Below, piece after piece: positions 1 to 12,568 of a DNA stretch of 64,000 nt (positions are counted from its first letter, which is position 1; every line of letters starts with the position of its first letter). The DNA lies in the NCBI RefSeq assembly GCF_035046485.1, contig NC_085137.1:135784703-135848702 (forward strand). Reading direction: 5' to 3'. The notes below the pieces were generated by a model. The model searched no databases. It was not told the origin of the DNA and was given only the letters and a program-made list of their open reading frames with translations. The position numbers were made by a program, and so were the translations under genes. Source of the stretch: Aedes albopictus. Taxonomy: Eukaryota > Arthropoda > Insecta > Diptera > Culicidae.

Positions 1-322
1 CACTATAATAATCCTGGAAAAACCGTTGAGAGAATCCCGGAAGGAATTCCTAAAGAATTTCAAGGAGAAATCGCTGGTGGAATCCCGGGGAGAAATAATT
101 TAAAAATCCCAGGAAGAATTTCTGAACGAATCCCGCGAGGAATGCTTGATGGAAATCCAGAAGATATTTTTAATGAATTCCGAAACAATGAAGGAAACCC
201 GTGGGAACCTTTGGATAAACCCGGTTGGGATCCCGAAAGGAATTTCTGAAAGATTTCTGAAGAAATCGTTGAAATCTCGGAGAAATCCATTTGAGAATGT
301 TTGGAGGAATCTCAGAAATAAT
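1..322. repeat. degenerate GAATTCC/CCNGGA low-complexity tract
   Basis: Irregular purine-rich sequence built from variants of GAAATCCCAGGAAGAATTCC, with no stable period. It resumes at about 2028-2149 after the hAT insertion, so it was the target of that insertion. The short frames across it carry no recognisable domain. Confidence 0.7.
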
Positions 323-330
323 TCATAGAG

Positions 331-2019
331 CAGTGGTGCTCAGGCTGGAGGATACCGCGGGCCAAATTTGCAATTCGGGATCGACCTGCGGGCCGCATAA
401 AACATTGATGCACAAAAACAACAAAAAGTACAATTCTAAAGCATATTTATTAAAAATCTGAACTGTTCAATTTAGATTCATAAGTTTGGTTGAGAAAAAC
501 GTTTAAGTTTCAAATTGAAACTCAAACAAGCAATTTAGAAGTTGCCCCTAGAATTGTCATGAAGCTACTTCAAGAACTTGTCAAGCAGCTTTTACAAGAA
601 TTTCTTTTGAATCGCTCCAGAAAGGTTTGCTGGGTTTTCGCCTGAAATTTCTTGTGGAGTTGCTCCAGAAGGTTTTCGAGATATTTCTTGAAGTTTCTTT
701 TAGTTTTTCTAGAATTCTCTTGGAACACCTCCCAGAACTCCTCTTAGATTTGCATTTGTAACTGCCCTGAAGTTACTTCAAGAATTCCTCATTAATCGTT
801 TCCAAGAATTTCTCCTAAAATAGCTTCCGGATTTTTCCGAAAATTCTCCAGGAGTTTCTTAAAGATTTTAGTAAATTCTTTCCATAAGTCTCTTCTAAAG
901 TTGATGAAATACTTCATCATTAAATTTCTTCAGAAATTAGATTTTTAACAATTGTTTCCGGTAGTTTCTTCAACATTATCTTCTAAAGTTGCTGCATAAG
1001 TTGCTTCAAATGTATTGTTCAAATAATCCTCAGGCGTTCTAGGCATCTTTTGTGTCTTGATGCAGTTGGTCCTGGAATCTTGTTTGTAGTTACTCCTGAT
1101 TTTTTTTTATTGCTCGAGTAATTTATTCTAAAGTTGTTTAAGAAATTTCTGTTAGAGTGGCACCAGAACATTTTTCTTCGAGATGCTCCTATAATTTCCA
1201 TTCGCCACAACTTTCTCATTGAGTTTCTTCAGGTTTATTTTCTCCTTGATGATTAGAGTTTCTCCATATATTCCGCTTAGAGTTGCTTAAAATTTTTCTC
1301 CAATAATGTTTCCTGGAGTTTCTCCAAAAATGTATCCAAAAGTTTCTCCAAAAGGGCACATGAGACGCTTTCTAAATCTCGCCTGAGATTTTTTGACGTA
1401 AACTACGTCTATGGGGAATTTCTTTAAGTTCGTTCAGGAGTTTCGCTTGGACAATTCAAATTGGACTCATAAGTTTTGTTTCGAAAAATGTTTGAGTCTT
1501 ATAATAAAAAAAATAAACAAACAGTGAAAATTAAACAATATTGGCAACCAAGTTGAGATTTGTTGAGAATTTTGTCAAAAACTTCGTGCTATGTGTTTTT
1601 ATGTTCTTCGTAAAGGCGAAATGTGAAATATTTGCTCAACGTTGCATTGACTGCGCTTAAAAACTGCAACTAATTTTTAAATGATTCAAGATTACATTTT
1701 TAACAAACTTTCATTTGATTCGTACCACTTATAAATAACTATAAGCTGGTGTGACTTAGCTGAAATGCCGAAATAACTCGGAGTTGCGATCTCGAATCAT
1801 ACCAGAACGGATTGTTCTTTTTGTTTGTTTATAATTTAATGTGTGTTCAACACTGTGAAAATTGATCAGTATTTTTTTGTTTGATTTCTTAATAAAATTT
1901 AACGTGTTATTTCAAATAATCGTTCACAAATTTCTCTTCGTCTTAAAGTACTCCGCGGGCCGCATCTTAAGGCTTGGAGGGCCGCATGCGGCCCGCGGGC
2001 CGCAGGATGGGCACCACTG
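331..2019. mobile_element. non-autonomous hAT-type transposon, copy 1
   Basis: The element begins CAGTGGTGCTCAGG and ends GGGCACCACTG, an imperfect terminal inverted repeat of hAT type. It is flanked by a perfect 8-bp target duplication, TCATAGAG, at 323-330 and 2020-2027. Both ends are rich in GCGGGCCGC motifs, with a much denser cluster at the right end. The interior (about 540-1480) is T-rich low-complexity sequence with no transposase frame. A second copy lies at 25230-27031 in the same orientation. Confidence 0.9.
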
Positions 2020-2151
2020 TCATAGAGCAAGGAATCTGCAGAAAAAATATTTGAAATGATCCCAGGAAAAACCCAGAGATGAATACCGGGAGGAATTCCA
2101 GAAGAATCCTACAATCTACAATCCTGTAGTAAAAAATCCCGGGTTAAATTA

Positions 2152-3027
2152 CAGGGGATGGCCAAAATGTTTGGGATAGGCAACTTCTTTTCTCCCACAA
2201 AAAAAATCTGTAACTTTTCATAGAGTGCATCAAAAAATCTCAATTTCTGACTGTTTGTCAACCTATTTTATGTGCATCATTGGTACAAATTTGGGCTCGA
2301 TTGGGTAATCTTTCGCGAATCTAAAACCGTTCTCGTAAAACACTATTTTTTAGGCAACCAATTTTTGAAATGTCATATCTCCGAAACCGGTGAAACGAAT
2401 TGAATGAATTTTTGAACCTTTAAAATGCAATATTTTCTCACGGCGAATTAAGTTACACCGGGTTGAAATTTTTACCCATATAGAGGAAAATAAGTCAAAT
2501 TAACAATACCGCATAAAAATTACTAAATGTGTTCTTCCTTCAATCTAAATAGGCTCCAATATATCTGATAAGAGATATCTTGAGAACATAAGTGGAAAAT
2601 CTTTAAATATCAACACTAAAATTTATTGACATTAATGTAAAAAAATACGTTTTTTCGAAAAAAAATCCAAAAAGTGTCAATCCATGATAACTTTTTCAAC
2701 GTTTGAAAAGTACCTATGTTTTAATAGTTTGTGAAGCATTCACATATTGCAAGTGTACGTTCAAAATTTCAATCAATTCACTGGTTTCCGAGATATGACA
2801 GCTCAAAAACGAGTTGTCTAAAAAATAGTGTTTTACCCGAACGGTTCTAACTTTGCGAAATATTAATCAATCGAGCCCAAATTTGTACCAATGATGCACA
2901 TATAATAGGTTGACATACAGTCAAAATTTGAGATTTTTTGATGCGCTCTATGAAAAGTTATAGCATGTTGAACTTTTTTGTGAGAGAAAAAAAAGTTGCC
3001 TATCCCAAACATTTTGGCCATCCCCTG
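2152..3027. mobile_element. mariner-type foldback MITE
   Basis: The ends are inverted copies starting CAGGGGATGGCCAAAATG and ending with the reverse complement, each next to a TA dinucleotide (2150-2151 and 3028-3029), as expected for Tc1/mariner insertions. Inverted similarity continues inward for about 230 bp on each side. No transposase frame is present, so it would depend on a transposase in trans. Confidence 0.88.
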
Positions 3028-3227
3028 TACTAAATGAGACCAGGTAGGAATTCTTAAAGATTTATCAGTAGAAATTGCTGCATATTTTATTGATAAATCC
3101 CTGCGGGAGGCCTAGTGTGTAGACAATTGTAAACCTTGACTCTTACACATTTGCCATCTTAACATCTTTTCACTGAGTGGAGATATTTGCAACAAATCTC
3201 AAAGTAGCTTGATCCGAGGATTTCTCA

Positions 3228-3392
3228 GGCGCTGTCCACAAATTACGTAACGCTCTAGGGGGAGGGGAGGAGTATGGCCGAGCGATACGATCCATACCAA
3301 AATTTTAGGATTTTAATACAAAAGACCGTAACGAATGGGGGAGGGAGGTCTAAAATGTCGATTTTAGCGTTGCGTAATAAATGGATGCTGCC
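3228..3392. mobile_element. short MITE with GCGCTGTCCACAAATTACG end
   Basis: About 165 bp with imperfect inverted ends (GGCGCTGTCC and GGATGCTGCC) followed by ACGTAACGCT and AGCGTTGCGT. The end motif CTGTCCA resembles the Harbinger-type MITEs at 45821 and 47616. A clean duplication is not visible. Confidence 0.6.
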
Positions 3393-3894
3393 TTATAAAT
3401 CACAGCGTAACAAAAATTAACTTTTGGTCTGTCTCAAGAGCAAACTTATATGTCTCCGAAGGATTTTGGGCCGTTGAATCCGAATCCGGGCTCAGATTTG
3501 CTCCAACACGTCACAATTTTGAGCTATACCTCAATTTATAGGGCAAAATATGCGATTTTGAGCATTTTTGACTGCAAGCCATTAAGCATGGAAATATTTT
3601 TTTTAAGCAATCAAAAGGTTAATTGGTCAATTAACATCTGAATTAACGACTCATGCAAAATATTTCGTTTTACCAAATCGAATTTGATAGTTTTAAGCGA
3701 TTTATGTTAGGTACGATATTTCCCATACAAGTAACCCTCCAAAAGTTGCATGCAACTTTTCAACATACTAAGGAAGATGAAAATTAGATAAACACCCTAT
3801 GAAATTTAGAACACATTAAACAATTGTTCTGTCTTATTTAAGTATCAAATATTTATACCCGTAACAAACTTTCTGGCATGGTACATTTAATTCT
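3393..3894. other. uncharacterised AT-rich spacer
   Basis: No coding, RNA or terminal-repeat structure seen. It separates the MITE at 3228 from the coding remnant of an RTE-type LINE. Confidence 0.4.
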
Positions 3895-5716
3895 ACCGCA
3901 GAATCTTTTTAGACCGCAGATTCTTGTGGAGCTCATAGTAGGCCCGACTTTCACTGATGATGCGCCTTCGTATTTCGCGGCTAACGTTATTGTCTGATGT
4001 TAACCCTCAGAGCCCCAGGACAAACTTTTTATTTTTGACCGGCTGATACTCAAAATCTGTAAAATATAAAAATAAGCGGTTTTCAGTATGATCGATGGGA
4101 AGAGTTGTACTTCATGCGAGGGTAGTTGTCAAACCGGGAGTCCATGCTTGAACCTGATTTTGCACCGGAAATAAGTGTTCCCTGGTGCTATGTTTGGCGA
4201 TATGTTCTACAGCTGCCTTTAGGCTACTTTTTCAATAATTAGTTGTTAATTCTCGATAGATCAATCAAGGTGGAATCTCAATCAGGCCTTAAATTTCTTA
4301 GCGAAGCGTGCTTTTACAAATTGGAATCAATTTTGTAAATTGGGACAGAAACCGATAAACGCCTAAAAGTATGCAATGATCTAGTAATAATTCGTTGGCT
4401 AAAAGTAAGAACCGTGTTTGAATTTTAGGTGGATTAATCACATGAGTGATACTTTTAAAAGAAGGGCTCAAATATACGAAACAAATTCTTCATAGACACC
4501 AAACTTCTAAAATCATCTTTTCAGGTGCAAAATGATTATGATCACGAAATTGGGTCTTAGGGAGTCCTACCGGAAGTACACTCCTGGGACCAAGTTTCAG
4601 ATGCATCTCATGCCAGAAAGCAGCCCCAGCATTGTGTTCTTGCGTTGGCCTACCATCTCAAGTTGTTAAAGATTTCAGAATTTTTATAAAATACCAGATT
4701 CATAGACGACTCGCCAAAACATTGCCCCAGGGAACACTTATTTCCGGTGCAAAAACAGGTTCAAACATGGACTTCCGGCGTGACAACTACTCTTACATGA
4801 AGTACAACTCTTCCCATCCATCATAGTGAAAACCGCTTATTTTTATATTTTACAGATCCTGAGTATCAGACGATTAAAAAAAAGAAGTTTGTCCTGGGGC
4901 TTTGAGGGTTAAGAAGGACTCGTGGTAGACGAATTCCTCCACCACCTCGAAAGTGTCCCTGTCTATCATAACATTACTACTCAGATGGATCCAATCGTGT
5001 TCGGTTCCGCCTACCAGCATGTTCTTTTGAGGCATTCACCACCAGTCCGACCTTTGCTGCTTCGCGTTTCAGGCGGGTGTGTAGCTCTGCCACCGTTCCA
5101 AATGTTCTGGCGATAATATCCATGTCGTCCGCAAAGCTCACAAATTGACTGAATTTTGTGAAAATCGTTCCCCGTTTGTTGAGCCGATATTGAAGAGTAG
5201 GTATGAGAGTCCGTCACCTTGTCGTAGTCCCCGGCGAGATTCGAATGAACTGGATAAGTTCACCCGAAACCCTTACGCAGTTTTGCACACCGTCCATCGT
5301 TGCTTTAATCAGTCTAGTCAGCTTCCCTGGAAAGTTGTTTTCGTCCATGATTCTCCATAGCTCTGCACGATCGATACTGTTATATCATGCCGCTTTGAAG
5401 TCGATGAATAGGTGATACGTTGGGACCTGGTATTCACGGCATTTCTGGAGGATTTGCCGTACGGTGAAGATCTGGTCCGTTGTCCACCGGTCGTCAATGA
5501 ATCCGGCTTGATAACTTCCCACGAACTCGTTAGTTTTAGGTGACAGGCGACGGAAGATGATCTGGGATAGCACTCTGGGCCCATCTTGATGAGTTCAGCT
5601 GCGATACCATCCTTACCAGCTGCTTTGTTGGTTTTGAGCTGGTGAATGGCATCCTTAAGGCCGGACGGGACGGTGATTGAATCGTCCGCCATTGCTCTGT
5701 TGTTAATAAGATGCAA
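3895..5716 (-). pseudogene. RTE-type LINE 1, reverse transcriptase part
   Basis: Minus-strand remnant of a non-LTR retrotransposon reverse transcriptase. Recognisable pieces are KTNKAAGKDGIAAELIKMGP (fingers), QAGFIDDRWTTDQIF, LFIDFKAA (motif A) and FADDMDIIARTF (catalytic FADD). Motif A and the FADD box lie in different frames. Sequence between the fingers and VLSQIIFRRL is missing, so part of the domain has been deleted. The frame also shifts near 5020. The coding sequence resumes beyond the TTAA MITE at 3895-4000 with VSREIRRRIISESRAYYELH, which places that MITE inside the LINE. The style matches RTE-like endonuclease-reverse transcriptases common in mosquitoes; exact family not assigned. 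Dead copy. Confidence 0.85.
4004..4908. mobile_element. piggyBac-type foldback MITE (TTAA)
   Basis: Inverted ends CCCTCAGAGCCCCAGGACAA and TTGTCCTGGGGCTTTGAGGG sit next to TTAA on both sides (4000-4003 and 4909-4912), the signature of piggyBac-superfamily insertion. Arms of roughly 200 bp match in inverted orientation. It interrupts RTE-type LINE 1 between EFVY and SDNNVSRE of its coding sequence. No transposase frame. Confidence 0.9.
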
Positions 5717-5883
5717 ATCTCAACTTCTACGTCATATTATTGACTAGAAATTTGATCGTTCATTTGCTCACTTGTGGTGCACAATCGACTAAAGTTTCAG
5801 CTACGTCAGTGCAGTGGAAATTGATATTTGCTTCTTCAAAATCGTGAGGCAAATTGTTAGAAAGAGAGGGAAGATAGGAAAAA

Positions 5884-7407
5884 TTACACGTCGTCCCGTG
5901 CGGCCTTAACTTCCCTCAGCGTAGGAGTTGGTTCATTTCCGTCCTCCGCTGCACTGGCGTCATCGTTTCCTCCGCTGCCGTGGGCTCCCGTTCCTACGTT
6001 CTCCACGCCGTTCAGATGCTGATCTAAGTGCTGCTTCCACCTTTCGATCACCTCACATCCGTCCGTCAAGAGACCTCCGTCTTTATCCCTGCATATTTCG
6101 GCTCGCGGAACGAAGCCGTTGCGGGATGCGTTGAGCTTCTGATAGAACTTCCGTGTTTCTTGGGAACGGCACAGCAGTTCCATTTCTTCACACTCCGCTT
6201 CTTCCAGGCGGTGCTTTTTCTCCCGAAAGAGGCGGGTCTGCTGTTTCCGCTTCTGTTTATAACGTTCCACGTTCTGTCGAGTCCCTTGCTGCAGCATCAC
6301 CGCCCTCGCTGCGTTCTTCTCCTCCAAAACCGTTCTGCACTCTTCGTCGAATCATTCGTTCCGTCGATTCCGTTCCACGTACCCGATGGTGCTCTCGGCT
6401 GCGTCGTTGATGGCTGATTTCACTGAACTCCAGCAGCCCTCTAGAGTGGCCTCATCGAGCTCACCCTCGTCAGGCAACATGGCCTCGAGATTCTGCGCGT
6501 GGTACCGTGGCGGTCGCCAGTACCATACATTGTTGATGACGGAGAGTTTGGGCGCAGTTTGACCATCACCAGATAGTGGTCGGCGCCACGATAGGTCCTG
6601 ACGTCGATAATGTCGGAGAAGTGCCGTCCGTCAATCAGAACGTGGTCGATTTGAGATTCCGTCTGCTGTGGTGATCTCCAGGTGTAACGATAAGGGAGGC
6701 TGTGTTGGAAAAAGGTGCTACGTATGGCCATATATTTGGAGGCGACGAAATCAATGAGTCGTAGACTGTTTTCGTTCGTCTGCTGGTGGGCGCTGAACTT
6801 ACCAATCGTCGGTCTGAATTCCTCCTCCTGGCTTACCTGAGCGTTTAAATCTCCTATGATGATCTTTACATCGTGGCTTGGGCAGCGATCGTACTCGCGT
6901 TCGAGCTGCGCGTAAAATGCGTCCTTGTCATCATCTGTGCTTCCGGAGTGTGGGCTGTGCACGTTTATTATGCTGAAGTTGAAGAATCGGTCCTTGATCC
7001 TCAACCTGCACATTTTTTCGTCGATCGGCCACCAACACGATAAAAGCTGTTCCCAGCTCGCGTGTGTTGCCGCAGCTCTGGTAGATGGTATGGTTACTTC
7101 TAAACGTTCGCACCATAGATCCTGTCCAACACACCTCCTGCAGCGCTACGATGCCGAACCCGCGGTCCTTCAGTATATCGGCGAGTATGCGGGTGTTCCC
7201 AATGAAGTTGAGAGATCGGCAGTTCCACGCACCGAGTTTCCAATCGCAAGTCCTTTTTGTTCGCTGGGGTCGTTGCCGTTGGTCTCGGTTCGTATTATTC
7301 TGTTGCTGATTTTTCGTTACAATGTTTTTTTTTTCATGGCTGGCTCGTAGGACCTGACTGACACCATGGTATTGCAACCCCCTACTTTCCGGAGGACCAT
7401 AGTGCAC
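5884..7407 (-). pseudogene. RTE-type LINE 1, endonuclease and linker
   Basis: Minus-strand AP-endonuclease-like domain of the same LINE. Motifs seen are LGAWNCRSLNFIGN at the start, VALQEVCWTGS (catalytic Glu), IIIGDLNAQVSQEEE (Asp/Asn loop), TWRSPQQTESQIDHVLID, and GADHYLVMVKLR, where the usual DSDH box is shortened. The linker part runs through LFREKKHRLEEAECEEMELL to ATLREVKAARDDV-like sequence near 5884. The reading frame changes near 6440 and near 6930-7013, and about 165 bp at 5717-5883 is unrelated. Non-functional. Confidence 0.85.
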
Positions 7408-8145
7408 AGTTGAGCTTAGAGTCCTTCCCTGGCACTCGGACGTATATCAGCCGCCAGGGATGGGAACACTCACTTGCAGAGAGTTACATTCACTTGATGT
7501 TTTCTCAGTTCAGAAGCGTGCAATCAAGAAATGGTGTATGGACGACTTTTGCCTTGTGGTTTTGTCTAAAAGTTTGCCGAATAGAGTAGATGTCGCACAC
7601 GCATATCAAAGTCGTGACAGAGCTGTGAAAGCGACTCTCCACGAGGTGAGTGTAATTTACATTCACCTCGTGGAGAGTTGCCTTCGCAGCTCCTTCACGA
7701 CATTGATATGCGTGTGCGACCCCTACTCTATTCGGCAAAGTTTTAGACAAAACCATAAGGCAAAAGTCGTCCATACATCATTTCTTGATTGCACGCTTCT
7801 GAGCTGAGAAAACATCAAGTGAGTGTAACTCTCTGCAAGTGAGTGTTCCCATCCTTGTCAGCCGCCCCTAACATGGGGATCAGACGCTGTTGTGATCCGC
7901 TCCTCCTGGATAACAGACGCTCAGGTTTACCGAAGCAAACCCCCCCCCCCTCCCTTCCCTGTCTGCCTACGACCAAAGTTCCCACCGGGGTTGGTTACCC
8001 GATTTTCCCTAAGGTTGCTTATAGTTTCCGGCCGGTACCGGGAGGAGGTAGGGATAGGAGTTGCTGGACAGAGGCTAGTGGATCACAATGGGATCTGAAT
8101 TGCGCAGCATACCCAGCCTTTACCGTGCCAGAGATAATCTAACAA
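7408..8145 (-). pseudogene. RTE-type LINE 1, 5' leader region
   Basis: The sequence upstream of the endonuclease on the minus strand, interrupted by the hAT MITE at 7455-7857. The part at 7861-8145 shares CAGACGCTGTT and GACAGACGCTC-like blocks with 27218-27310, upstream of RTE copy 2, which supports its assignment to the same LINE group. No open frame of note. Confidence 0.55.
7455..7857. mobile_element. palindromic hAT MITE, copy A
   Basis: 403 bp, almost one complete inverted repeat, beginning CAGGGATGGGAACACTCACT and ending in its reverse complement (…CCCATCCTTG). Perfect 8-bp target duplication TCAGCCGC at 7447-7454 and 7858-7865. The mirror-image reading frames on both strands are palindrome artefacts. 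Copies B and C lie at 16351 and 61381. Confidence 0.95.
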
Positions 8146-8659
8146 TTAAATCATACATTCGTTTATATAGCTTCATATTCAACTATTATTGAACGTATCC
8201 ACAATAGCTAATGTAATAAAAATCAAAAGCATTTGTTAGACTTATATAAAACACAATAATAAGCTATCGAAATCTGTGGAATATAAGTTTTTTAACGTGT
8301 AGAAAAAAGTTTTTATTCTGCTTACTCCTAAGCTAATATGGACAAATCGAACAAACAAACAATGTTGACGTTTGTTATTGTTTCACATACATTTTTATTC
8401 AACTGACATTGTTTTGGAAATTTCGCTATTCACTTTGTTGGGTCATACTTTTGGAAGGAAATTCTCTTAAACCCGCGGATTTCGCGTAATTATCTCTACT
8501 TAAGGGTCCGCCACACCCCTTTTTTTCCCTTCATACAGTGGTGTGTTGATTTCAAGGTTGTAATGAAATTTAATCTTTACTGTTAAGTGGAACTGCATGC
8601 AGGGCAAGACTCAAGCAAGGATAGAGTCTACCATCTTACATACATACATACATACATAC
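8146..8659. other. AT-rich spacer ending in a CATA microsatellite
   Basis: Nothing coding seen. A short tract of tandem CATA units at about 8638-8659 forms the target of the adjacent palindrome, so the 8-bp duplication there (ATACATAC) is partly ambiguous. Confidence 0.5.
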
Positions 8660-8720
8660 TAGACATGTTCACATTTTTGAAAATGTCATGAATCTCACCG
8701 GTCAAGTAAGCATCATAATT

Positions 8721-8941
8721 TTTTTTTTTACTTATTCGTTTATTTGGAAGGCTCGGGCGCCACATGGGCATAACTGAGCCGAAATCTTTTGTTTTTACAA
8801 TGGTTTTACATTTTACAATTTATTACTGCCTTAAGACTATGTTAGTTTGGGAAGCCGAAGTACTCGCGGCTGTTTCGAGGTTAAGGATTGAAAAAAAAAA
8901 ATAAAATAATATTGGGAAGGAGGGATTAATGGGTTTAAAAC
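8721..8941 (-). mobile_element. 5'-truncated LINE 3' end
   Basis: Read on the minus strand this is a short 3' UTR that ends in AATAAACGAATAAG and a poly(A) run. It is flanked by a near-perfect 14-bp duplication TAAG(C/T)ATCATAATT at 8707-8720 and 8942-8955. The other arm of the host palindrome lacks this insert, confirming an insertion. Confidence 0.85.
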
Positions 8942-9288
8942 TAAGTATCATAATTCTCATGCCAAAATGAATTTTCAGCTTGATTGATAGAGATTTAAAT
9001 GTGCTTCAAGTCGATTTGGTAATTTCGGGCTTTTCTACATTTAAAAAAATCATAACTATTGAACGGAAAGACATACAATAATGATTATAGCTCGAAATTA
9101 AAGCTTATCGTATTCCACAAAAGTTGTCCATACATACTTGTACAACTCTTGCAAGTTTTGTCAGTAATAAATTGAGTTTTGTTCTAAGTGATACCGGAAA
9201 ATCTGTTATTTTGGAGTCAAAATCGCCCGGGAAGCATGGATTAATAAAATTCTCTGAGATGAAATATGCTGGAGATAATCATGTAATA

Positions 9289-10222
9289 CAGGGTGTTCAA
9301 TAAGTTCGGATACACCATATAACTTCAATTAATTTCATATCTGTAATTCAGATTTTCAAAGTAAATGTATTTATTGAAAGGTCATATAACACTGATCAAA
9401 TATAGCATATGGTTTTGAATAAAGTTTTTTTCTACTTTTTTTTATAAGCCTTAGATGTATCTAAAGTTTGTTAGCTCCGGCACGCTGGAATAATTTTCGA
9501 TAAGTTGCTCAAGCTACAGAAGTCTAAAACGTTGACTTTTAAGTTTACATCTCACTATACTAAATAAGAATAACTAAATTAATAGACAAAACCTTTACAC
9601 TTCTATTTCAGTGATGATATGGTGATAAATTTGCAAGTTTAGTCAAAATGTGCTTAAATCTATGAAAATGGCATAAAAACATTATATAAAGCCAATTTTG
9701 GTTCAAATTTGCCACAATAGGGATATAATCAAGTTTTGGAAAAGATAACTATGGATTAAACTGAGATATAACGCAGCCTTGCTTTTTGACAAAACAAAAA
9801 TCATTAAAACCAGGTACAGCGGCAATTTTAGAAATTAAAAATTTAAATTAATTTAAATTAATTTAAAGATCAAAATAAAATGAGTCCGTATTTCACCCAA
9901 TCTGAATCTTATAGATTATTTCGTATGGCCATAGTTGCTACCACTAATGCTGAGGACAACAACCTAATTTGATTCAACTTAACGCCATTACTCAATAAAA
10001 GCTAGACGAAATACCAATGGCAGACGTGCGTGCCGGCCAAAAGGAACTTGAGACACATTTGCAATTATTACAAAAGGATAAAGGACAGTTTATTTCAAAA
10101 CATATACTGTATTTGATCAGTATTATGTGAGCTTTCAATTAATACATTTACTTTGCAAAACTAAATTACAGATGGGAAATAAATTCAATTTTACTGTGTA
10201 TCCGAACTTATTGAACACCGTG
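9289..10222. mobile_element. mariner-type foldback MITE
   Basis: Inverted ends CAGGGTGTTCAATAAGTTCG and CGAACTTATTGAACACCGTG, each next to TA (9287-9288 and 10223-10224). Inverted similarity continues for about 170 bp on each side. No transposase. It interrupts the left arm of the TAGAC palindrome. Confidence 0.9.
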
Positions 10223-11084
10223 TATATCCCACGACGATCCCCGTTCGGGGTTATCCTGAAGCTTTTTGTAATAAAGTATTAAAAATGCTAGAAGCTATGC
10301 CACACGCCATCACCCACCAAGGGGGGCAAAAAATCATCACAAACGCCTATCGAATGGAAAAAATGAGCACGTTAGCATTGATTTTTCATTGCTATTGACG
10401 ATGACTGTTTTCAAATCGTTCTGATTCATCAATGAAATGTGACCGAAACAATCATCGTTTGACAGAAAAAATCAAGGCTAATGTGCTCATTTTGTGTTAA
10501 TTTTAATGCCACTTGAAGCTTTTTTGTCCCCCACGATGATGATGGCGTGTGGCACGGCTTCCATCATTTTTAATAATTTATTCCAAAAGGCTGCTGAATA
10601 ATCTCGAACGGGGTTCGTCTTGAGAGATATGACATGACTATCTCCTGGATATTTTAACTCCTAGAAGTTTATCATTCCATACTTTCCAGGCCATTTTGAC
10701 TACAAGATAACAGATTTTTCGGAACCACTTGGAACAAAACTCAATTTATTACTGACATAACTTACACGAATTGTACAAATGTGTATAAACGACTTTTGAG
10801 GAATATGCTAAGCCTTGATTTCGAGCTATAATCCTTACTGTATGTCTTTCCGTTCAATAGTTATGATTTTTCAAAGTGTAGACAAGCCTGAAATTACCAA
10901 ATCGACTTGAAGCACATCGAAATCTTTATCAATCTAGCTGAAAATTTGACCAGAAGATCATTTTGGCAGAATTATGATATTTACTTGACCAGTGGGATAC
11001 GAGACATTTTCTAAAATGTGAACATGTCTAATACATACATAGTACTTCATGGCGCCTAATCTGTAACTTATCTCCTGCACCTTA

Positions 11085-11446
11085 GCATTAGCATTAGCAT
11101 TAGCATTAAGCGAGTCGCACAAATTCGTAGGTGGTACAGTCCTAGACCGCTGTTATGAGGGTTGCCTCCTTCCCGTCCGAACCAAAGCACAATTTTGGTT
11201 CTGGATTTGGAACTAATCTCTTACTCGTAGACAAGACTGACGTAATCCTTCAATGATCGAGCACTGTCCTGGCCACGTCCTTGCGACTGCTGAGGGATGG
11301 GAAAGGATGGTTAGTTTTGGATACCTATGAAAAATATATACAGCTCTACGATCTCTCAGGCCTAGGTGTCACGGGAAATCGGGTGTTGTTAGTGGAAGGG
11401 CAAACTCCAAAGGATACGCTTGGTCAACGTTCAGGCGCACCATAAA
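11085..11446 (-). mobile_element. 5'-truncated LINE 3' end with TAATGC tail
   Basis: A 362-bp insert flanked by a 21-bp direct repeat (TAACTTATCTCCTGCACCTTA) at 11064-11084 and 11447-11467. On the minus strand it ends in about four TAATGC units, a tandem-repeat tail as made by some LINE clades. It shares a GGCCACGTCC block with 44880-45185 and a weaker form with 59750-60098. Confidence 0.85.
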
Positions 11447-11467
11447 TAACTTATCTCCTGCACCTTA

Positions 11468-12560
11468 ACCAAAAAATGAATGGCGGATACTGACTTGGTC
11501 TTGTGTCACGTACCATTGACAGTTGCATAACCCTTTCACATATCGCCCTGGTCCATGCCTTACCAGAGCTTTATATCTCAATCCCTCCGTGTCGTTTTTT
11601 GCTCAGTTAGTATCTTTGAAAGTGCTAACACAAGACTTTCCTTAGAAGCAGGCTCTGCCCCAGTAGGGTTCGTTATTCGAAGTAAACACAGCAGATTGAA
11701 TTGTGATAAACATTATTTTGTTCTATTCAGAGGGCTTGTGCTTTCCCTTTGGATGTGCAAATTAAACTGTTTCTTTTCCATCTCTGTAATTCGCAACAAA
11801 ACGTAAACAAACACTTCCCATACATTCCAGTGAAATGCAAATCAACACCCGCACGTGGTCGCCGATGTTGGGTGAGCCACGGGGTGCTAGGTGGTAATCC
11901 TTCCAGTCAACCCAAACAAAGAGTGTCAGACAAGGACAACTTCATTCACACCTGTTTGTTGTTGTTACACCAACACCATCTCGAATGCGACTACCCTGTT
12001 TTTGGTCTACGAAGGGTGGTGGGGTGTGAAACGTGGAATTGAAATCGACTATACCCGACCACCCCATTCTCCCATTTATCATCATCGTCATTTGCATGAA
12101 GCTAACGGCCTGGCACGGGCGGCGGCGTTGTCATCGTCATCACCTCCTAGCGTGAGGTGTTGGAGCGTTGGGGATATCGTTGTTAGGAGCTCTAGAACGA
12201 TGCAACAAGTTTTGCGTGCATGGTATTGCGATTTTTTCTTACCCTGCTATTTTTCTTCATTGGTGGGTGGCCCCCTATAGCTTTTAGTTTTTATTTTCCA
12301 TTCTGCTTCTTATGAAGACGGTATGACATACCACGTAAATTGTTTGACCGCAACTGTAGCACCAACCTTTTCTTAACTTCATTGTTTGTTAGATGGGGCT
12401 TATTGTCGAGACAAGTAATATGTTAATTGAATACATACTTGTGTCTCAATTATAGAGTGTCCCTGGCTATTAGTAACGCTGTAAAATGTTTCAGAAAGTC
12501 GTAAGTCTACAATTTCCAATGTTTCATTTCCTGTTGAAGTATCTTTGAGCACCCTTCCAT
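11468..12560. other. unique-looking non-coding stretch
   Basis: No domain, terminal repeat or splice-supported frame recognised. It is less AT-rich at 11850-12190, with several short open frames on the plus strand that look fortuitous. Confidence 0.4.
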
Positions 12561-12568
12561 TCCAAGGT

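Larger units (their letters stand above)
8660..11030. mobile_element. TAGAC-ended long palindromic element
   Basis: Ends are TAGACATGTTCACATTTT and its inverted counterpart AAAATGTGAACATGTCTA, flanked by ATACATAC on both sides. The arms match in inverted orientation almost to the centre near 10420. Two later insertions sit in the left arm: a LINE tail (8721-8941) and a mariner-type MITE (9289-10222). Without them the element would be about 1.2 kb. No transposase frame. The terminal 13 bases differ at one position from those of 48491-50226. Confidence 0.88.

Noticed and set aside
7460..7807. Opposed 90-130 residue frames inside the palindromic hAT MITEs (also 16310-16757 and 61386-61803)
   Set aside because: Both strands give the same peptide because the DNA is self-complementary; no domain, and the frame is disrupted between copies.
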